Assembly: GCA_011523615.1 (NCBI GenBank)
Contig: WTGJ01000027.1
Span: 76,756-140,755, forward strand
Direction: 5' to 3'
DNA from: Chloroflexota bacterium
Lineage (GTDB): Bacteria > Chloroflexota > Anaerolineae > Aggregatilineales > Phototrophicaceae
Length of the DNA: 64,000 nt
Program-made: the position numbers and the translations under genes
Notes under the pieces: generated by a model
What the model was told of the DNA's origin: nothing
The model's database searches: none
What the model saw: the letters and a program-made list of their open reading frames with translations, nothing else
Shown: one piece after another, positions 35,267 to 44,500 of the stretch
How positions within the stretch are numbered: the first letter of the stretch is position 1
Layout: every line of letters starts with the position of its first letter

Positions 35267-36739
35267 ATGATCGAATTGATTTGCAATTACATCGGCGGCC
35301 AATGGCAGGAATCTGAGAGTCGCGCTGTCTTCCGCAGCGAGAATCCGGCAAACGAGGCCTTGATCGGGATGGCCGTCGATAGCAGCGAACAGGACGTTGC
35401 TGCTGCCGTAGCGGCGGCTCAGGCTGCCTTTGCCGACTGGCGCGCTTGGCCGGCGCCCCGACGCGGTGAATTGCTGTATGAAGTGGCGCGCATCCTGGAA
35501 GAACGCAAAGAAGAGCTCAGTCGCTTGATGACGCGCGAAATGGGCAAGGTCATCGTGGAGGCTCGGGGAGACGTCCAGGAAGCGATCGACATGGCGTATT
35601 TCATGGGCGGTGAGGGTCGTCGCTTGAACGGCTATACCGCACCGGTGGAAATGCCCAACAAATTCGGCATGGCATTGCGCGATCCAGCGGGCGTCGTTGC
35701 CTTGATCACGCCCTGGAATTTCCCCTGCGCTGTACCGAGTTGGAAGATGTTGCCGGCCCTGGTCGCGGGCAATGCGGTCGTTTGGAAACCGGCGGAAGAT
35801 GTGCCGGCGTTCAGCGCTGCGTTCACTCAAGTCTTTGCCGATGCCGGTTTGCCGGCCGGGGTCTTGAACCTGGTCCTGGGTGGGGGCGAAACGGGAGCGG
35901 CGTTGGTGCGCCAGCCCGGCGTCCGCGTGATCTCTTTTACGGGCTCCACGGAAACCGGTCTGCAGGTGTATCAAACGGCGGCAGCGCTCGGCAAGAAAGT
36001 CAGCCTCGAAATGGGCGGCAAGAATGCCATCATCGTCCTGGATGATGCTGATTTCAATTTGGCGCTGGAGGCGGTGACCTGGAGTGCGTATGGCACGAGC
36101 GGGCAACGCTGCACGGCCTGCAGTCGGCTATTGGTGCAAAATGGCATCGCTCCTCGTTTCACGGCAGCTTTGATCGAGCGGGCCAAAACCCTCCAATTGG
36201 GGGATGGCTTGCACGAGGATGTCCAGATTGGCCCGCTGGTGAACGGGAAGGCGTTGGAGAAAGTCGGTCGTTATATGGAAGTGGCGCGTGAAGAAGGCGT
36301 GACGATCGCCATCGGTGGGCAGCCCGCCCAACGGCAAGCCGGCCACTTCTTTGAACCGACGGTCTTCACCGGCGTGAAGCGGGCTATGCGAGTCGCACAG
36401 GAGGAAATCTTCGGGCCGGTGCTGGCGGTGATTGAAATTGAAGACCTGGATGAAGCGATCGCCATCAACAACGAATCGATCTATGGCTTATCGAGCAGCG
36501 TATTCACTACCGATGTCAACGCGGCATTTCGCGCCATCCGTGATTTGACGACGGGGATCGTGTACATCAATCATGGCACGACCGGCGCTGAAATCCAATT
36601 CCCTTTCGGCGGGACGCGCGGCACGGGCAATGGGATGCGGGAAGCGGGGTTGACCGCCCTGGATGCCTTCACTGAGTGGAAATCGGTGTATGTGGATTAC
36701 AGCGGCACGCTGCAACGGGCTCAGATCGACAATCGATGA
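35267..36739 (+). CDS. NAD(P)-dependent aldehyde dehydrogenase
   Basis: The ATG at 35267 follows GGGGGAGAAC; the product is 490 residues (MIELICNYIGGQWQ). It has the ALDH fold signatures ALITPWNFPCAVPSWKMLPAL, FTGSTETGLQVYQTAA, the catalytic Glu in LEMGGKNAIIV and the catalytic Cys in GTSGQRCTACSRLLV, ending with PFGGTRGTGNGMREAG. Closest relatives by pattern are semialdehyde dehydrogenases (alpha-ketoglutaric, succinic or aminoadipic semialdehyde); the specific substrate cannot be decided. It is monocistronic or follows the histidine kinase by 37 bp. Confidence 0.93.
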   Translation: MIELICNYIGGQWQESESRAVFRSENPANEALIGMAVDSSEQDVAAAVAAAQAAFADWRAWPAPRRGELLYEVARILEERKEELSRLMTREMGKVIVEARGDVQEAIDMAYFMGGEGRRLNGYTAPVEMPNKFGMALRDPAGVVALITPWNFPCAVPSWKMLPALVAGNAVVWKPAEDVPAFSAAFTQVFADAGLPAGVLNLVLGGGETGAALVRQPGVRVISFTGSTETGLQVYQTAAALGKKVSLEMGGKNAIIVLDDADFNLALEAVTWSAYGTSGQRCTACSRLLVQNGIAPRFTAALIERAKTLQLGDGLHEDVQIGPLVNGKALEKVGRYMEVAREEGVTIAIGGQPAQRQAGHFFEPTVFTGVKRAMRVAQEEIFGPVLAVIEIEDLDEAIAINNESIYGLSSSVFTTDVNAAFRAIRDLTTGIVYINHGTTGAEIQFPFGGTRGTGNGMREAGLTALDAFTEWKSVYVDYSGTLQRAQIDNR

Positions 36740-36809
36740 AACCCAGTCAGAGCGGATTCATGGCAAGCCCTATCGCATTTTGGCGGCAGCTGCGCTAATT
36801 TAGTGGGTG

Positions 36810-37034
36810 ATGGATGAACCGCTGGATGCGCCACTCTACTGGGAAGCCAATTATGAGATCGTTTTGGCTTTGCGTGAACACTATCCCCATATCGAATTGG
36901 AGGAGTTGGGTATCGAGGAATTGCACCGCATGATCGTTGCACTCCCCCATTTTGCCGATGAACCCAATCTGGGCAATGAAGCGATATTGCAAGCGATTTT
37001 CTGCGAATGGTATGAGGAGATGGCGTCAGGATGA
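36810..37034 (+). CDS. iscX: IscX-like iron-sulfur assembly protein
   Basis: The 74-residue acidic protein matches IscX (YfhJ) along its whole length: [40 protein letters not shown] followed by [17 protein letters not shown]. coli IscX has the same spacing of W, EI, HP/YP, LH, F-D-x-P and E-ILxAI-xxW. IscX binds iron and IscS and modulates cluster assembly. Here it lies 4 bp upstream of nuoB (ATGA overlap) rather than in an isc operon, suggesting that it supports Fe-S insertion into complex I. GTG at 36807 is an alternative start. Confidence 0.8.
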   Translation: MDEPLDAPLYWEANYEIVLALREHYPHIELEELGIEELHRMIVALPHFADEPNLGNEAILQAIFCEWYEEMASG

Positions 37035-37924
37035 GTGAGCTCGAGCTTCGTGAGCTGCAAGATACCGAATTCCCCATTCCGGAGGACTTGCAAAACACCA
37101 TCGCGATCACCAGCTTGAGTCGCTTGTACAGCTGGTCTCGACGCTCTTCTTTGTGGCCCATGTTGTTCGGCCTGGCTTGTTGCGCCATCGAAATGATCGG
37201 GACGGCCGCTTCCCGCTTTGATTTCTCCCGCTTTGGTATGGAAGTGATGCGCGCGACGCCGCGGCAGGCAGATTTGATGATCGTTTCCGGTACGGTCACC
37301 AAAAAGATGATCGTTCCCATCGTGCGGCTGTACAACCAGATGCCGGAGCCAAAATACGTGTTGGCGATGGGCGCCTGTGCGAGCGGCGGCGGACCGTTTA
37401 AGGAAGGCTATAGTGTGGTTTCCGGTGTGGATAAATACATCCCTACCGACGTCTATGTACCGGGCTGCCCACCCACACCACAGGCATTGTTGCATGGCCT
37501 GATCACGCTGCAAAAACTCATCGATGGGCAATCCCTGGCGCGGATGGATGATGTACCCTGGTATGGTGTGGGGCCCTCTGAACCGGCGCCGGTGCCGATC
37601 CTGGGTCCCGACATCATCGACCCCAGGCAGATGGAGCTGATCCGTCAACAAGCCGAACGGGCTGCCCTGGGTGCCGGCAAGGCGGCCGAACGGGCTGCCC
37701 TGGGTGCCGGCAAGGCGGCCGAACGGGCTTTGCCCGACGTGATCGTCGCTTCCAATACCCGTGGTCTGGAGGCGCCGGAAACCGTCGGTACCGCCGCAAC
37801 AGGAGTGGCGGAAAGCGAAGCGGCAGATGGCGAAGATCCCGAGAAAGCGCGCCGGATCGCCAAACGATTGGAAGCGAGGGCGCGCCTGGCTGCCCGGCGA
37901 GCGGCCAAGCAAGGTGGCGCATAA
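37031..37924 (+). CDS. nuoB: NADH-quinone oxidoreductase subunit B with long C-terminal extension
   Basis: The first 170 residues are a standard NuoB, with the cluster N2 ligands Cys50-Cys51 (LACCAIEM), Cys116 (MGACASGG) and Cys146 (VPGCPPTP). Typical NuoB is 160-220 residues; this one is 297. The extra part holds a tandem 11-residue repeat ([11 protein letters not shown] twice and a partial third, from 37652). A basic tail follows, ending [14 protein letters not shown], that closely resembles the end of NuoI in the same cluster. The ATG overlaps iscX by 4 bp. It carries the last Fe-S cluster of the peripheral arm, next to quinone. Confidence 0.95.
   Translation: MSELELRELQDTEFPIPEDLQNTIAITSLSRLYSWSRRSSLWPMLFGLACCAIEMIGTAASRFDFSRFGMEVMRATPRQADLMIVSGTVTKKMIVPIVRLYNQMPEPKYVLAMGACASGGGPFKEGYSVVSGVDKYIPTDVYVPGCPPTPQALLHGLITLQKLIDGQSLARMDDVPWYGVGPSEPAPVPILGPDIIDPRQMELIRQQAERAALGAGKAAERAALGAGKAAERALPDVIVASNTRGLEAPETVGTAATGVAESEAADGEDPEKARRIAKRLEARARLAARRAAKQGGA
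37652..37717 (+). repeat. 33-bp tandem duplication inside nuoB
   Basis: Two identical 33-bp units (starting 37652 and 37685) encode [11 protein letters not shown] twice and run into a partial third copy at 37718. Perfect DNA identity suggests recent slippage or duplication in the C-terminal extension. Confidence 0.95.
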
Positions 37925-37933
37925 GGTGCGACG

Positions 37934-39832
37934 ATGACGGAAGTGGTGGCTGAGGCCAAGGGACCAGAGCGCGAAGAGAATCTCAACACAGCAGAGGCTG
38001 GTTATCAGTCATTGAAGGAGCGTTTCCCAGACGCGGTTTCGGATGATGCTCGCGAGGGTTACAGCGGGATCCTGGTCGATGCGACCCATTTGCCAGAAGT
38101 AGCGACGGCCATACGCGATGAGTTGGGTTACGATTATCTTTCTTCTGCGACTGCCGTCGATCATTTGGGGCTGGAAGGTGAATGCCTGGAAATGGTGTAT
38201 CACGCTTATCGCACCAGCGGTGGCCCGGCCCTCGTCTTCAAGGCACAGACTGACCGTTCCGCTGCCGAGATCCCTTCCGTTACGCCGGTTTGGCCCGGTG
38301 CGGATTTCCAGGAGCGAGAAGCCTGGGATTTGTTTGGCATCCAATTTCCTGGCCACCCCAATTTGAAACGCATCCTGCTGTGGGAAGGTTTTGATGGCCA
38401 TCCTCTGCGGAAGGATTGGCGCGAACCCTATTACGAAGAAGAACACAAGCCTTTCGATAGCCGTTGGCCCGGTGGCAAAGTGTTTCGTGCGGAAGAAACC
38501 AACCTGTTCGGCAAGAACGTCCAGTACCCCGATGATTTTGACTTGGGGCAGTTGGCGGATGTATCTGATGAAGCGCTCTACAGCGGCTTGGGTTTGGGCG
38601 TGAATGTAGAGCCGCTCGCCAATGGCAGCAGCAACGGCCTGCAGACCGATACGATCGTGGTCAACATGGGGCCGCACCACCCCAGCACACATGGCGTGTT
38701 TCGTATGGTGACGGAGTTGCGCGGGGAAACCATCCACAGCCTGGAACCGGTGATGGGTTACTTGCACCGCAATCACGAGAAGATCGGGGAGCGCAACGCC
38801 TGGCTGCACAATATGCCTTTCACCGACCGCCTGGATTACATCAGCAGTATGGGCAACAATTTGGGTTATGCGCTGGCGGTGGAGCAGCTGATGAGCCGCG
38901 GCGCCCGTTACAAAGCTCCTCCCTATCGTGCGGAAGTCATCCGGGTCTTGATGGCCGAATTGACGCGCATCGTCAATCACCTTTGGGCTGTCGGCTTTTT
39001 ATTGAACGACCTGGGTGCTTTTTTCACACCGATGCTGTACGCCAACAACACGCGAGAAAAAATCCTGGATGTATTTGAGGCGGCCGCGGGCAGTCGCTTG
39101 ATGTGCAACTACATGCGATTTGGCGGTGTCTATAAGGACATACCGGAAAGGCTGCGCAGCGTGGCCAATCTGGTGAATGATAAAATCCGCGACCTCGATT
39201 TCATGCAGTTCCTGGGTGAACTGGTGCGGGACGCCATTCCGCGGGCGATCGATGAGCTGGATGACTTGTTGACGGAAAACGAAATCTTGCGCACTCGTTG
39301 CGAAGGCGTCGGCATCCTCCCTGCAGAAACGGCCATCGCCTACAGCACGGCGGGCCCTTTGCTGCGGGCGAGCGGTGTTGCTTATGATGTGAGGCGTGCG
39401 GAACCTTACAGCATTTATCCGGATTTGGATTTTGCGGTGTGCACGCGCCCCAATGGTGACATCTATGATCGCTACCTCATCCGCATTGACGAGATGAGGG
39501 AAAGCGTCAAAATTCTCAAACAAATCTTACCCCTATTGGAACAAACCGCGGGTCAAGAGATCATGCCGGGTGGCAAACCGGGTGCGTATATGCCCCGCGT
39601 TCCGGTGGGAGAGGCATACGGTCGGGTGGAAAATCCGAAAGGCGAATTGGGCTATTACGTCGTTTCTGCCGGCGACCCCAAAGGGCCGCAAAACCCCTGG
39701 CGTTACCACATTCGGGCGACCAGTTTCATCAATCTCACGGTGCTCGGAACGCTTTGTCAGGGGCACAAAGTGGCGGATGTCGTCACGATTTTGGGTAGCA
39801 TCGACATCGTGTTGGGTGAAGTGGACCGCTGA
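37934..39832 (+). CDS. nuoCD: NADH-quinone oxidoreductase fused subunit C/D
   Basis: This 632-residue protein joins NuoC (about residues 15-190, with [38 protein letters not shown] and [14 protein letters not shown]) to NuoD. The NuoD half runs from about residue 235: [48 protein letters not shown], and a C-terminal [39 protein letters not shown]. The quinone-site His (HHPSTHG) and the conserved end are intact. NuoCD fusions are known in several lineages. It is 9 bp after nuoB. nuoE, F, G and the membrane subunits are not in the window. Confidence 0.97.
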   Translation: MTEVVAEAKGPEREENLNTAEAGYQSLKERFPDAVSDDAREGYSGILVDATHLPEVATAIRDELGYDYLSSATAVDHLGLEGECLEMVYHAYRTSGGPALVFKAQTDRSAAEIPSVTPVWPGADFQEREAWDLFGIQFPGHPNLKRILLWEGFDGHPLRKDWREPYYEEEHKPFDSRWPGGKVFRAEETNLFGKNVQYPDDFDLGQLADVSDEALYSGLGLGVNVEPLANGSSNGLQTDTIVVNMGPHHPSTHGVFRMVTELRGETIHSLEPVMGYLHRNHEKIGERNAWLHNMPFTDRLDYISSMGNNLGYALAVEQLMSRGARYKAPPYRAEVIRVLMAELTRIVNHLWAVGFLLNDLGAFFTPMLYANNTREKILDVFEAAAGSRLMCNYMRFGGVYKDIPERLRSVANLVNDKIRDLDFMQFLGELVRDAIPRAIDELDDLLTENEILRTRCEGVGILPAETAIAYSTAGPLLRASGVAYDVRRAEPYSIYPDLDFAVCTRPNGDIYDRYLIRIDEMRESVKILKQILPLLEQTAGQEIMPGGKPGAYMPRVPVGEAYGRVENPKGELGYYVVSAGDPKGPQNPWRYHIRATSFINLTVLGTLCQGHKVADVVTILGSIDIVLGEVDR

Positions 39833-39864
39833 GAAGATCGCTGAGGGATAGGGACGGCACATCG

Positions 39865-40698
39865 ATGTACGGACAGGGCATCTTACGCGGCTTGCGGATC
39901 ACTTTGATGCATTTCTTCCGCACCTATTTGGATGACTTGCGCTATGGCTTGCGCAAATTCTCCAGCAACGAGAATTTTGCCCAACGGCAAGGGCCACAGG
40001 CGCGTGGCGTGTTCACCGTGCAATACCCGGACGAAAAATTGGCAGTTCCCGAACGGTTTCGTTTCATCCCCTTTCTCATTGTGGAAGACTACGATCATCC
40101 GGAGCGCCCCGGTCACGATTGGTGCACCAGCTGTGGCATCTGCGCAAAGGTATGTCCGCCGCAATGCATTTGGATCGTCCGGGAGACGGACCCGCAGACC
40201 GGGCGGCCCAAACCAGAACCGGAAGCGTTTTTCATCGATATCGACATTTGTATGAATTGCGGTTACTGCGCAGAGTTTTGCCCCTTTGATGCGATCAAAA
40301 TGGATCATGATTATGAAATGGCCAGTTACGACCGCACCAGCCATCACATCTTCGATAAGGAAAAACTGAGCAAAGAATTGCGCTACTGGCGGACCATTGC
40401 TCCGACCACGGCCTATGAGGAGATGCTGGCTCGTGGCGGCTGGGAACACAGCGATGTCATCAAAGAGCGCAAGAAAGAAGCGAGGAATGCGCAAAAAGTA
40501 CCGCGAGCGGAGCGGCTGGCCGCGCAAGAGGAAGCCGGTACGGCGGCTGCCAATGGCGCGGACGAAGCTGCCGCAGTAGCTGAGCCAGTTGCGGCTGAAG
40601 GAACCAGTGAGGATCCGGAACAGGCGCGCCGTGAACAGAAACGCGCCGAAATGAAAGCGCGGTTGGCCGCTCGTCGAGCCGCCAAGAAGAGCAATTAA
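39865..40698 (+). CDS. nuoI: NADH-quinone oxidoreductase subunit I with C-terminal extension
   Basis: The 277-residue protein has the NuoI amphipathic N-terminus and two 4Fe-4S motifs, CTSCGICAKVCPPQC and CMNCGYCAEFCPFDA, ligating clusters N6a and N6b. Beyond about residue 190 it extends with an Arg/Lys/Glu-rich region, an Ala-rich linker and a basic tail ending [13 protein letters not shown]. Twenty of the 26 tail residues aligned from EDPE to AAK are identical to the tail of NuoB. Normal NuoI ends soon after the second cluster. It follows nuoCD by 32 bp and precedes mrp by 17 bp. Confidence 0.96.
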   Translation: MYGQGILRGLRITLMHFFRTYLDDLRYGLRKFSSNENFAQRQGPQARGVFTVQYPDEKLAVPERFRFIPFLIVEDYDHPERPGHDWCTSCGICAKVCPPQCIWIVRETDPQTGRPKPEPEAFFIDIDICMNCGYCAEFCPFDAIKMDHDYEMASYDRTSHHIFDKEKLSKELRYWRTIAPTTAYEEMLARGGWEHSDVIKERKKEARNAQKVPRAERLAAQEEAGTAAANGADEAAAVAEPVAAEGTSEDPEQARREQKRAEMKARLAARRAAKKSN

Positions 40699-40715
40699 AA
40701 CAGACATAGGGTGAA

Positions 40716-41789
40716 ATGAGCGTGAGTGAGAATGGGAGTTCCTTGCACGATGCAGTGATGGCCGCGCTGAGTACGGTCATAGAACCGGAGCTCCATCAGG
40801 ACATCGTATCCCTGAATATGGTGCGCAATCTGAGCATTGAGGATGGCACGGCCGCTTTTACCATCGTCCTGACCACGCCGGCTTGTCCCCTGAAAGATGT
40901 GTTTCTCGAGCGCTGCCACGCGGCACTGGTCGGCAAAGTGCCCGGGATCGAGCAAATTGACATCCAGTGGGATGCCAATGTTCCCACCGATAAACGCATC
41001 CACGGTCGCCTGGATGTTCCGATGCGCAGCATCGTGGCCATCGCATCCGGCAAAGGGGGAGTTGGAAAAACCACCGTCGCCGTGAATTTGGCCGTCGCGC
41101 TGGTGGAAGCCGGCAGTGCGGTGGGCTTGATCGATGCCGACATCACGAACCCCAACGTTCCTCAGATGATGGGCTTGAGTTATGGGCCGCCGCGGGTGGT
41201 GGGCAAGAAAATGTTGCCGATCGAAGCGCACGGCGTAAAACTGATGAGCACCGGCTTCCTGACCGACCCCAACAAACCATTGATCCTGCGTGGGCCCATG
41301 CTGCATGGCGCCATCCGTCAGTTATTCAGCGATGTGGATTGGGGCAACAATCTGGATTATATGATCGTGGATTTGCCGCCAGGGACCGGGGACGCGCCCC
41401 TGTCCTTGGCGCAGTCTTTCCCGCTGACGGGAGCGATCATCGTCACCCAACCCCAGGCGGTTGCTGTCGCCGATGCCCGGCGATCCATGGCGATGTTTGA
41501 AACGCTGAACGTCCCGATTTTGGGCATCATTGAAAACATGACGGGCGAGTTTTTCGGTAGTGGCGGCGGCGAAGCACTGGCGGAAGAGCGCGGCATACCC
41601 TTCCTGGGCCGGACGCCCATGCAAGCCAGCGTCCGCAGTGGGGGGGATGAAGGTTTGCCAGTCGTTGTGGAAGAGCCGGGCAGTGAAGCCGGTGTTGCTT
41701 TCAATGGCATCGCCCAACAAGTCGCCGCCAGAATCAGCGTCGTCATGCTGGAGAGCGCGAACGTGATTCCGATTGATGTCGTGGGGTAA
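40716..41789 (+). CDS. Mrp/NBP35-type P-loop ATPase (Fe-S carrier family), CxxC-less
   Basis: The 357-residue protein has an N-terminal MIP18/DUF59 domain (about residues 10-90, with TTPACPLKDVF) and a deviant P-loop ASGKGGVGKTT at 112-120. It also has GLIDADITNPNVPQMMG, the switch II region IVDLPPGTGDAPLSL and a VTQPQAVAVADARRS block. Canonical Mrp/ApbC carry a CxxC that binds a bridging 4Fe-4S cluster; here GIIENMTGEFFGSGGG runs straight through the position with no cysteine. The family (Ind1 in mitochondria) helps mature complex I, matching its place after nuoI. Confidence 0.92.
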   Translation: MSVSENGSSLHDAVMAALSTVIEPELHQDIVSLNMVRNLSIEDGTAAFTIVLTTPACPLKDVFLERCHAALVGKVPGIEQIDIQWDANVPTDKRIHGRLDVPMRSIVAIASGKGGVGKTTVAVNLAVALVEAGSAVGLIDADITNPNVPQMMGLSYGPPRVVGKKMLPIEAHGVKLMSTGFLTDPNKPLILRGPMLHGAIRQLFSDVDWGNNLDYMIVDLPPGTGDAPLSLAQSFPLTGAIIVTQPQAVAVADARRSMAMFETLNVPILGIIENMTGEFFGSGGGEALAEERGIPFLGRTPMQASVRSGGDEGLPVVVEEPGSEAGVAFNGIAQQVAARISVVMLESANVIPIDVVG

Positions 41790-41817
41790 AGCAGAAAACT
41801 GATTGATGCTGGCGCTA

Positions 41818-42096
41818 TCAGTCATCCATCCTGAGAACACGGATGTCTTCGCTCTTGGCAACCGGGTTGTAGCGTCCGATGATGAGCCAGAACAACACAT
41901 TGAAGAGGATTGCGAAGAAGAAAGCCAACCAGGCGCTGCGAATCGCCGCGCTGGTGCTGGCGTACACCCAGCAGAGTGCGAATAAGGGCAGCATCATCAG
42001 GCTCACCAGGAGGCGGCGATTGGCCTGGGCGCGTTGCAACAAGAGCAGCATACCGCTGAAAACGACGCTGAGTGTGATCAAAACGGGCGCGTTCAT
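41818..42096 (-). CDS. Small membrane protein
   Basis: The 92-residue product has about three hydrophobic segments (VLITLSVVFSGMLLLL, LVSLMMLPLFALCWVYA and WLAFFFAILFNVLFWLII), then GRYNPVAKSEDIRVLRMDD. No family recognised. It overlaps the upstream beta-lactamase-like gene by 4 bp on the same strand, so the two are probably co-expressed, and converges with mrp. Confidence 0.65.
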   Translation of the reverse strand: MNAPVLITLSVVFSGMLLLLQRAQANRRLLVSLMMLPLFALCWVYASTSAAIRSAWLAFFFAILFNVLFWLIIGRYNPVAKSEDIRVLRMDD

Positions 42097-43703
42097 GGGG
42101 TGGCTCTCCGCCAGGCGTTGATATCATTCAAGTTCACTTCCCCATAGGGAGGGAGGTAGTTGCCTTCACAATCTACCGCAAATGTGGGTAGGTCAGCGCG
42201 GCGTGAAGATTGGGGATTCTCCGGGTTGAAATGATTCCAGGCAGCACGGGAAATTTCTTCGATGATCGGCCAGGCGACTTCAAAGCTGAAGAAACTGCTG
42301 TCTTCCCAAACCATCACCGCGATGACGTAGTGATTGCCGTTGGGCGAATAGACGATGCCGGCATCGCCATGCATGGTTTGTCCATCCCAGCCATTCTTGT
42401 GCGAAATGCGGCTGCCGGCCGGGATGCCGCCCTGGAGCAATCGCTCTAAATCGTTGGCGCTCATGAGCTCCAACATCTGCCGGCATTCCGATGGGGTGAA
42501 TTCGCCATTCGGAAACGCATTCATCACACCGGAGTTGAAATGCTCGCAATCATAGAGCTGAGCAAAATAGATCCCGAGATCTTCCGTAGTGATCTGATTG
42601 AAGGGGTCGGGCAGCGTGTTGAAATCCGGGTTGGGATCGGTTTCGGGCGGAGCGATCGAGCCGAAGCTCTCTCCTGTACCCAAATCGTAGAGTGCGGTGA
42701 TGTAAGAATTCCGCGCGCCGAGTTGTTGGCTGGTTTGGTTGGTATCTGCCAGACCGACGAAGGGATCCCCAGCGCCGGCGGTTTGCAGCAACAGGTTGGT
42801 GGAAGAATTGTTGCTGCAAAGCAGAGAATTGGCCATCAAGAAGGCTTCATCATCGTTGGGGGGGACGTAAAGGTTGCGGTAATAGTTGATCAGCACGGAT
42901 ACTTTGGACAGGCTGGCGGCGGTGAAAGGGACATCGCTCAAGATGTGCAGTTCTTCGCCGTTACGTAAATCCATGATGAACACGGAAGCGATGGTCGCGG
43001 AACCGTCGTAAATGAAGCCGCGGCTGTCCAAAAATTCGATGATCAAACTGCGTAGGTGGTTCAAACCACCTTCTTCGGGTTCTGTAATCAGCACGGGCAA
43101 AGAAATGGGCGCCCGGTTGTTTTCATGCAAGGCCTGTTCGATCAGGGGCATGCTGGCTTCCAAGTCCAATCGATGGCCATTGCTCCCGGCGACGGTTTGC
43201 AGGCGATCCAAATCATGGATCGAGGTTCCGGGTGGGACGTCATATCGTGCGGCCACTTCATTTAAATAGTTGCGCAACAAGTTCGTCTGGTGTTCCGATT
43301 GGATGTCCACCTTCACGGCGACGCTGCTCTGCACATTGAAGAGATGGTCCAAGAAACCTTGCCAATAATGTGCGCCGCCGGTCGTTTCCTGGAAGACTTC
43401 GGCGATCATTGCGTCGGTATCCATGCGAAAACCGACGATCTGTGGATCCAATAGAATGGGCGCATCAAGGAACAGCAAAGTGAGCGGTGTCAAGTAGGTT
43501 TGTTGCAGGAGGGTGGCCGCTTGCACGGGAGAACGATGGCTGACGTCAACGCCGGCGATGGTCACATTGGCGGGCAATTGTTCACTGCCCTGACTGTAAG
43601 CCAGGAGCTCCGAGACGAAAAGGACGAGCGCGATGATCAGACAGCCGACCGAGATGAACGGTAACCAGATCCCGCGGGCTCTTCGTTGTTGTACGACGGT
43701 CAT
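42093..43703 (-). CDS. Membrane-anchored class A beta-lactamase-fold serine hydrolase
   Basis: The 536-residue protein has an N-terminal anchor (WLPFISVGCLIIALVLFVSELL) and a YoaR/VanW-type peptidoglycan-binding region (VTIAGVDVSHRSPVQAATLLQ, about residues 45-215). A beta-lactamase2 domain follows, with the active-site motifs S264-L-S-K267, S296-N-N and K435-N-G. It faces the outside. Such proteins may be DD-peptidases or housekeeping hydrolases rather than antibiotic-resistance enzymes; substrate is not decidable. It overlaps the NUDIX gene upstream by 4 bp and the small membrane gene downstream by 4 bp. Confidence 0.88.
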   Translation of the reverse strand: MTVVQQRRARGIWLPFISVGCLIIALVLFVSELLAYSQGSEQLPANVTIAGVDVSHRSPVQAATLLQQTYLTPLTLLFLDAPILLDPQIVGFRMDTDAMIAEVFQETTGGAHYWQGFLDHLFNVQSSVAVKVDIQSEHQTNLLRNYLNEVAARYDVPPGTSIHDLDRLQTVAGSNGHRLDLEASMPLIEQALHENNRAPISLPVLITEPEEGGLNHLRSLIIEFLDSRGFIYDGSATIASVFIMDLRNGEELHILSDVPFTAASLSKVSVLINYYRNLYVPPNDDEAFLMANSLLCSNNSSTNLLLQTAGAGDPFVGLADTNQTSQQLGARNSYITALYDLGTGESFGSIAPPETDPNPDFNTLPDPFNQITTEDLGIYFAQLYDCEHFNSGVMNAFPNGEFTPSECRQMLELMSANDLERLLQGGIPAGSRISHKNGWDGQTMHGDAGIVYSPNGNHYVIAVMVWEDSSFFSFEVAWPIIEEISRAAWNHFNPENPQSSRRADLPTFAVDCEGNYLPPYGEVNLNDINAWRRATP

Positions 43704-44179
43704 GCGGGCGGCAAGCCGGCCTGCTCAAACGCTTGCTGCAAAGCCCGCAGATGGAAATCGCGCATCGGCAGGTAGGAGCGGAGCTGTTCTTTCGCAACCC
43801 ATTGCCAACCCAACAATTCCCCGTTGATGCGGCAAATTTCAGAAGCGGGCTGGCAAAGATAAGCAAAATCCAGCCGGTTGCCCTGTCCACGTTCCAGCAA
43901 CAGCAAGGGGCCCACTTCGATCGTCAGCTGCAATTCTTCAGCCATTTCACGAATCAGGCTTTGTTTCGGCGTTTCGTGGTGTTGGCTCCAACCGCCGGGT
44001 AAGCCCCACGGCGTGCGAGGATGGAAAACATGCTCGACCAGGAGGGCTTGCCGTTTGCGATTCATCACTACGCCGACGACGCCGATGGCATAACGCGGAC
44101 GCGAGATGCGAAGGAGAACTTCAGGCAAGAGCAAAGATCGAGGAAACCGGCGCAAAATGCGAGCCAGGAAATGACGCAT
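43700..44179 (-). CDS. NUDIX hydrolase
   Basis: The 159-residue protein has a NUDIX box G-WSQHH-E-TPKQSLI-REMAEELQL in the context WGLPGGWSQHHETP; the second Glu pair is present. The N-terminus has an unusual basic amphipathic stretch (MRHFLARILRRFPRSLLLPEVLLRI), which may contact membranes. It overlaps the serine hydrolase gene by 4 bp. The substrate is unknown. Upstream is a TACACT 6 nt before the ATG, another candidate leaderless -10. Confidence 0.88.
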   Translation of the reverse strand: MRHFLARILRRFPRSLLLPEVLLRISRPRYAIGVVGVVMNRKRQALLVEHVFHPRTPWGLPGGWSQHHETPKQSLIREMAEELQLTIEVGPLLLLERGQGNRLDFAYLCQPASEICRINGELLGWQWVAKEQLRSYLPMRDFHLRALQQAFEQAGLPPA

Positions 44180-44500
44180 TCGTGGAGTGTAATGTTTCTC
44201 AGGAAGTACGGCTAGCGTGGTATATTGCGGGCACCCTGTACAGGGATCCTAGAAGGCGAGTTCGCATTTCTTGAAACCCTCATGAGCTGGATGAACACCT
44301 TCCGTCACCTGAGCCTCGAGCATTTCTTTGCTCTGCAATGGTTGTTGATCCTCCTTCCCTCCATCGCCATTTTTTCATTTGCCGGTAAGACAGTTGCAAG
44401 AAAATCGCGATGCCGAACCCAGGGCTGCTTCGGTATCGGCAGCCAGTTGAAGTCAATCGCATCGTATCTCACAAGAGAAGGTGTGCAGAGCCTCCGACAA
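44180..44500. other. Intergenic region, 321 bp, no supported gene
   Basis: No convincing coding region is seen. On the plus strand TATATT (44221-44226) is followed by a perfect 12-bp palindrome, CCCTGTACAGGG (44234-44245), at about the expected transcription start. A plus-strand frame from the ATG at 44281 encodes a hydrophobic stretch but runs on antisense to the hydrolase gene and lacks a ribosome site. Confidence 0.4.

Noticed and set aside
42093-43703. Antibiotic-resistance beta-lactamase
   Set aside because: The domain order, with an anchored YoaR/VanW-like region, suggests a housekeeping wall protein; resistance cannot be inferred.
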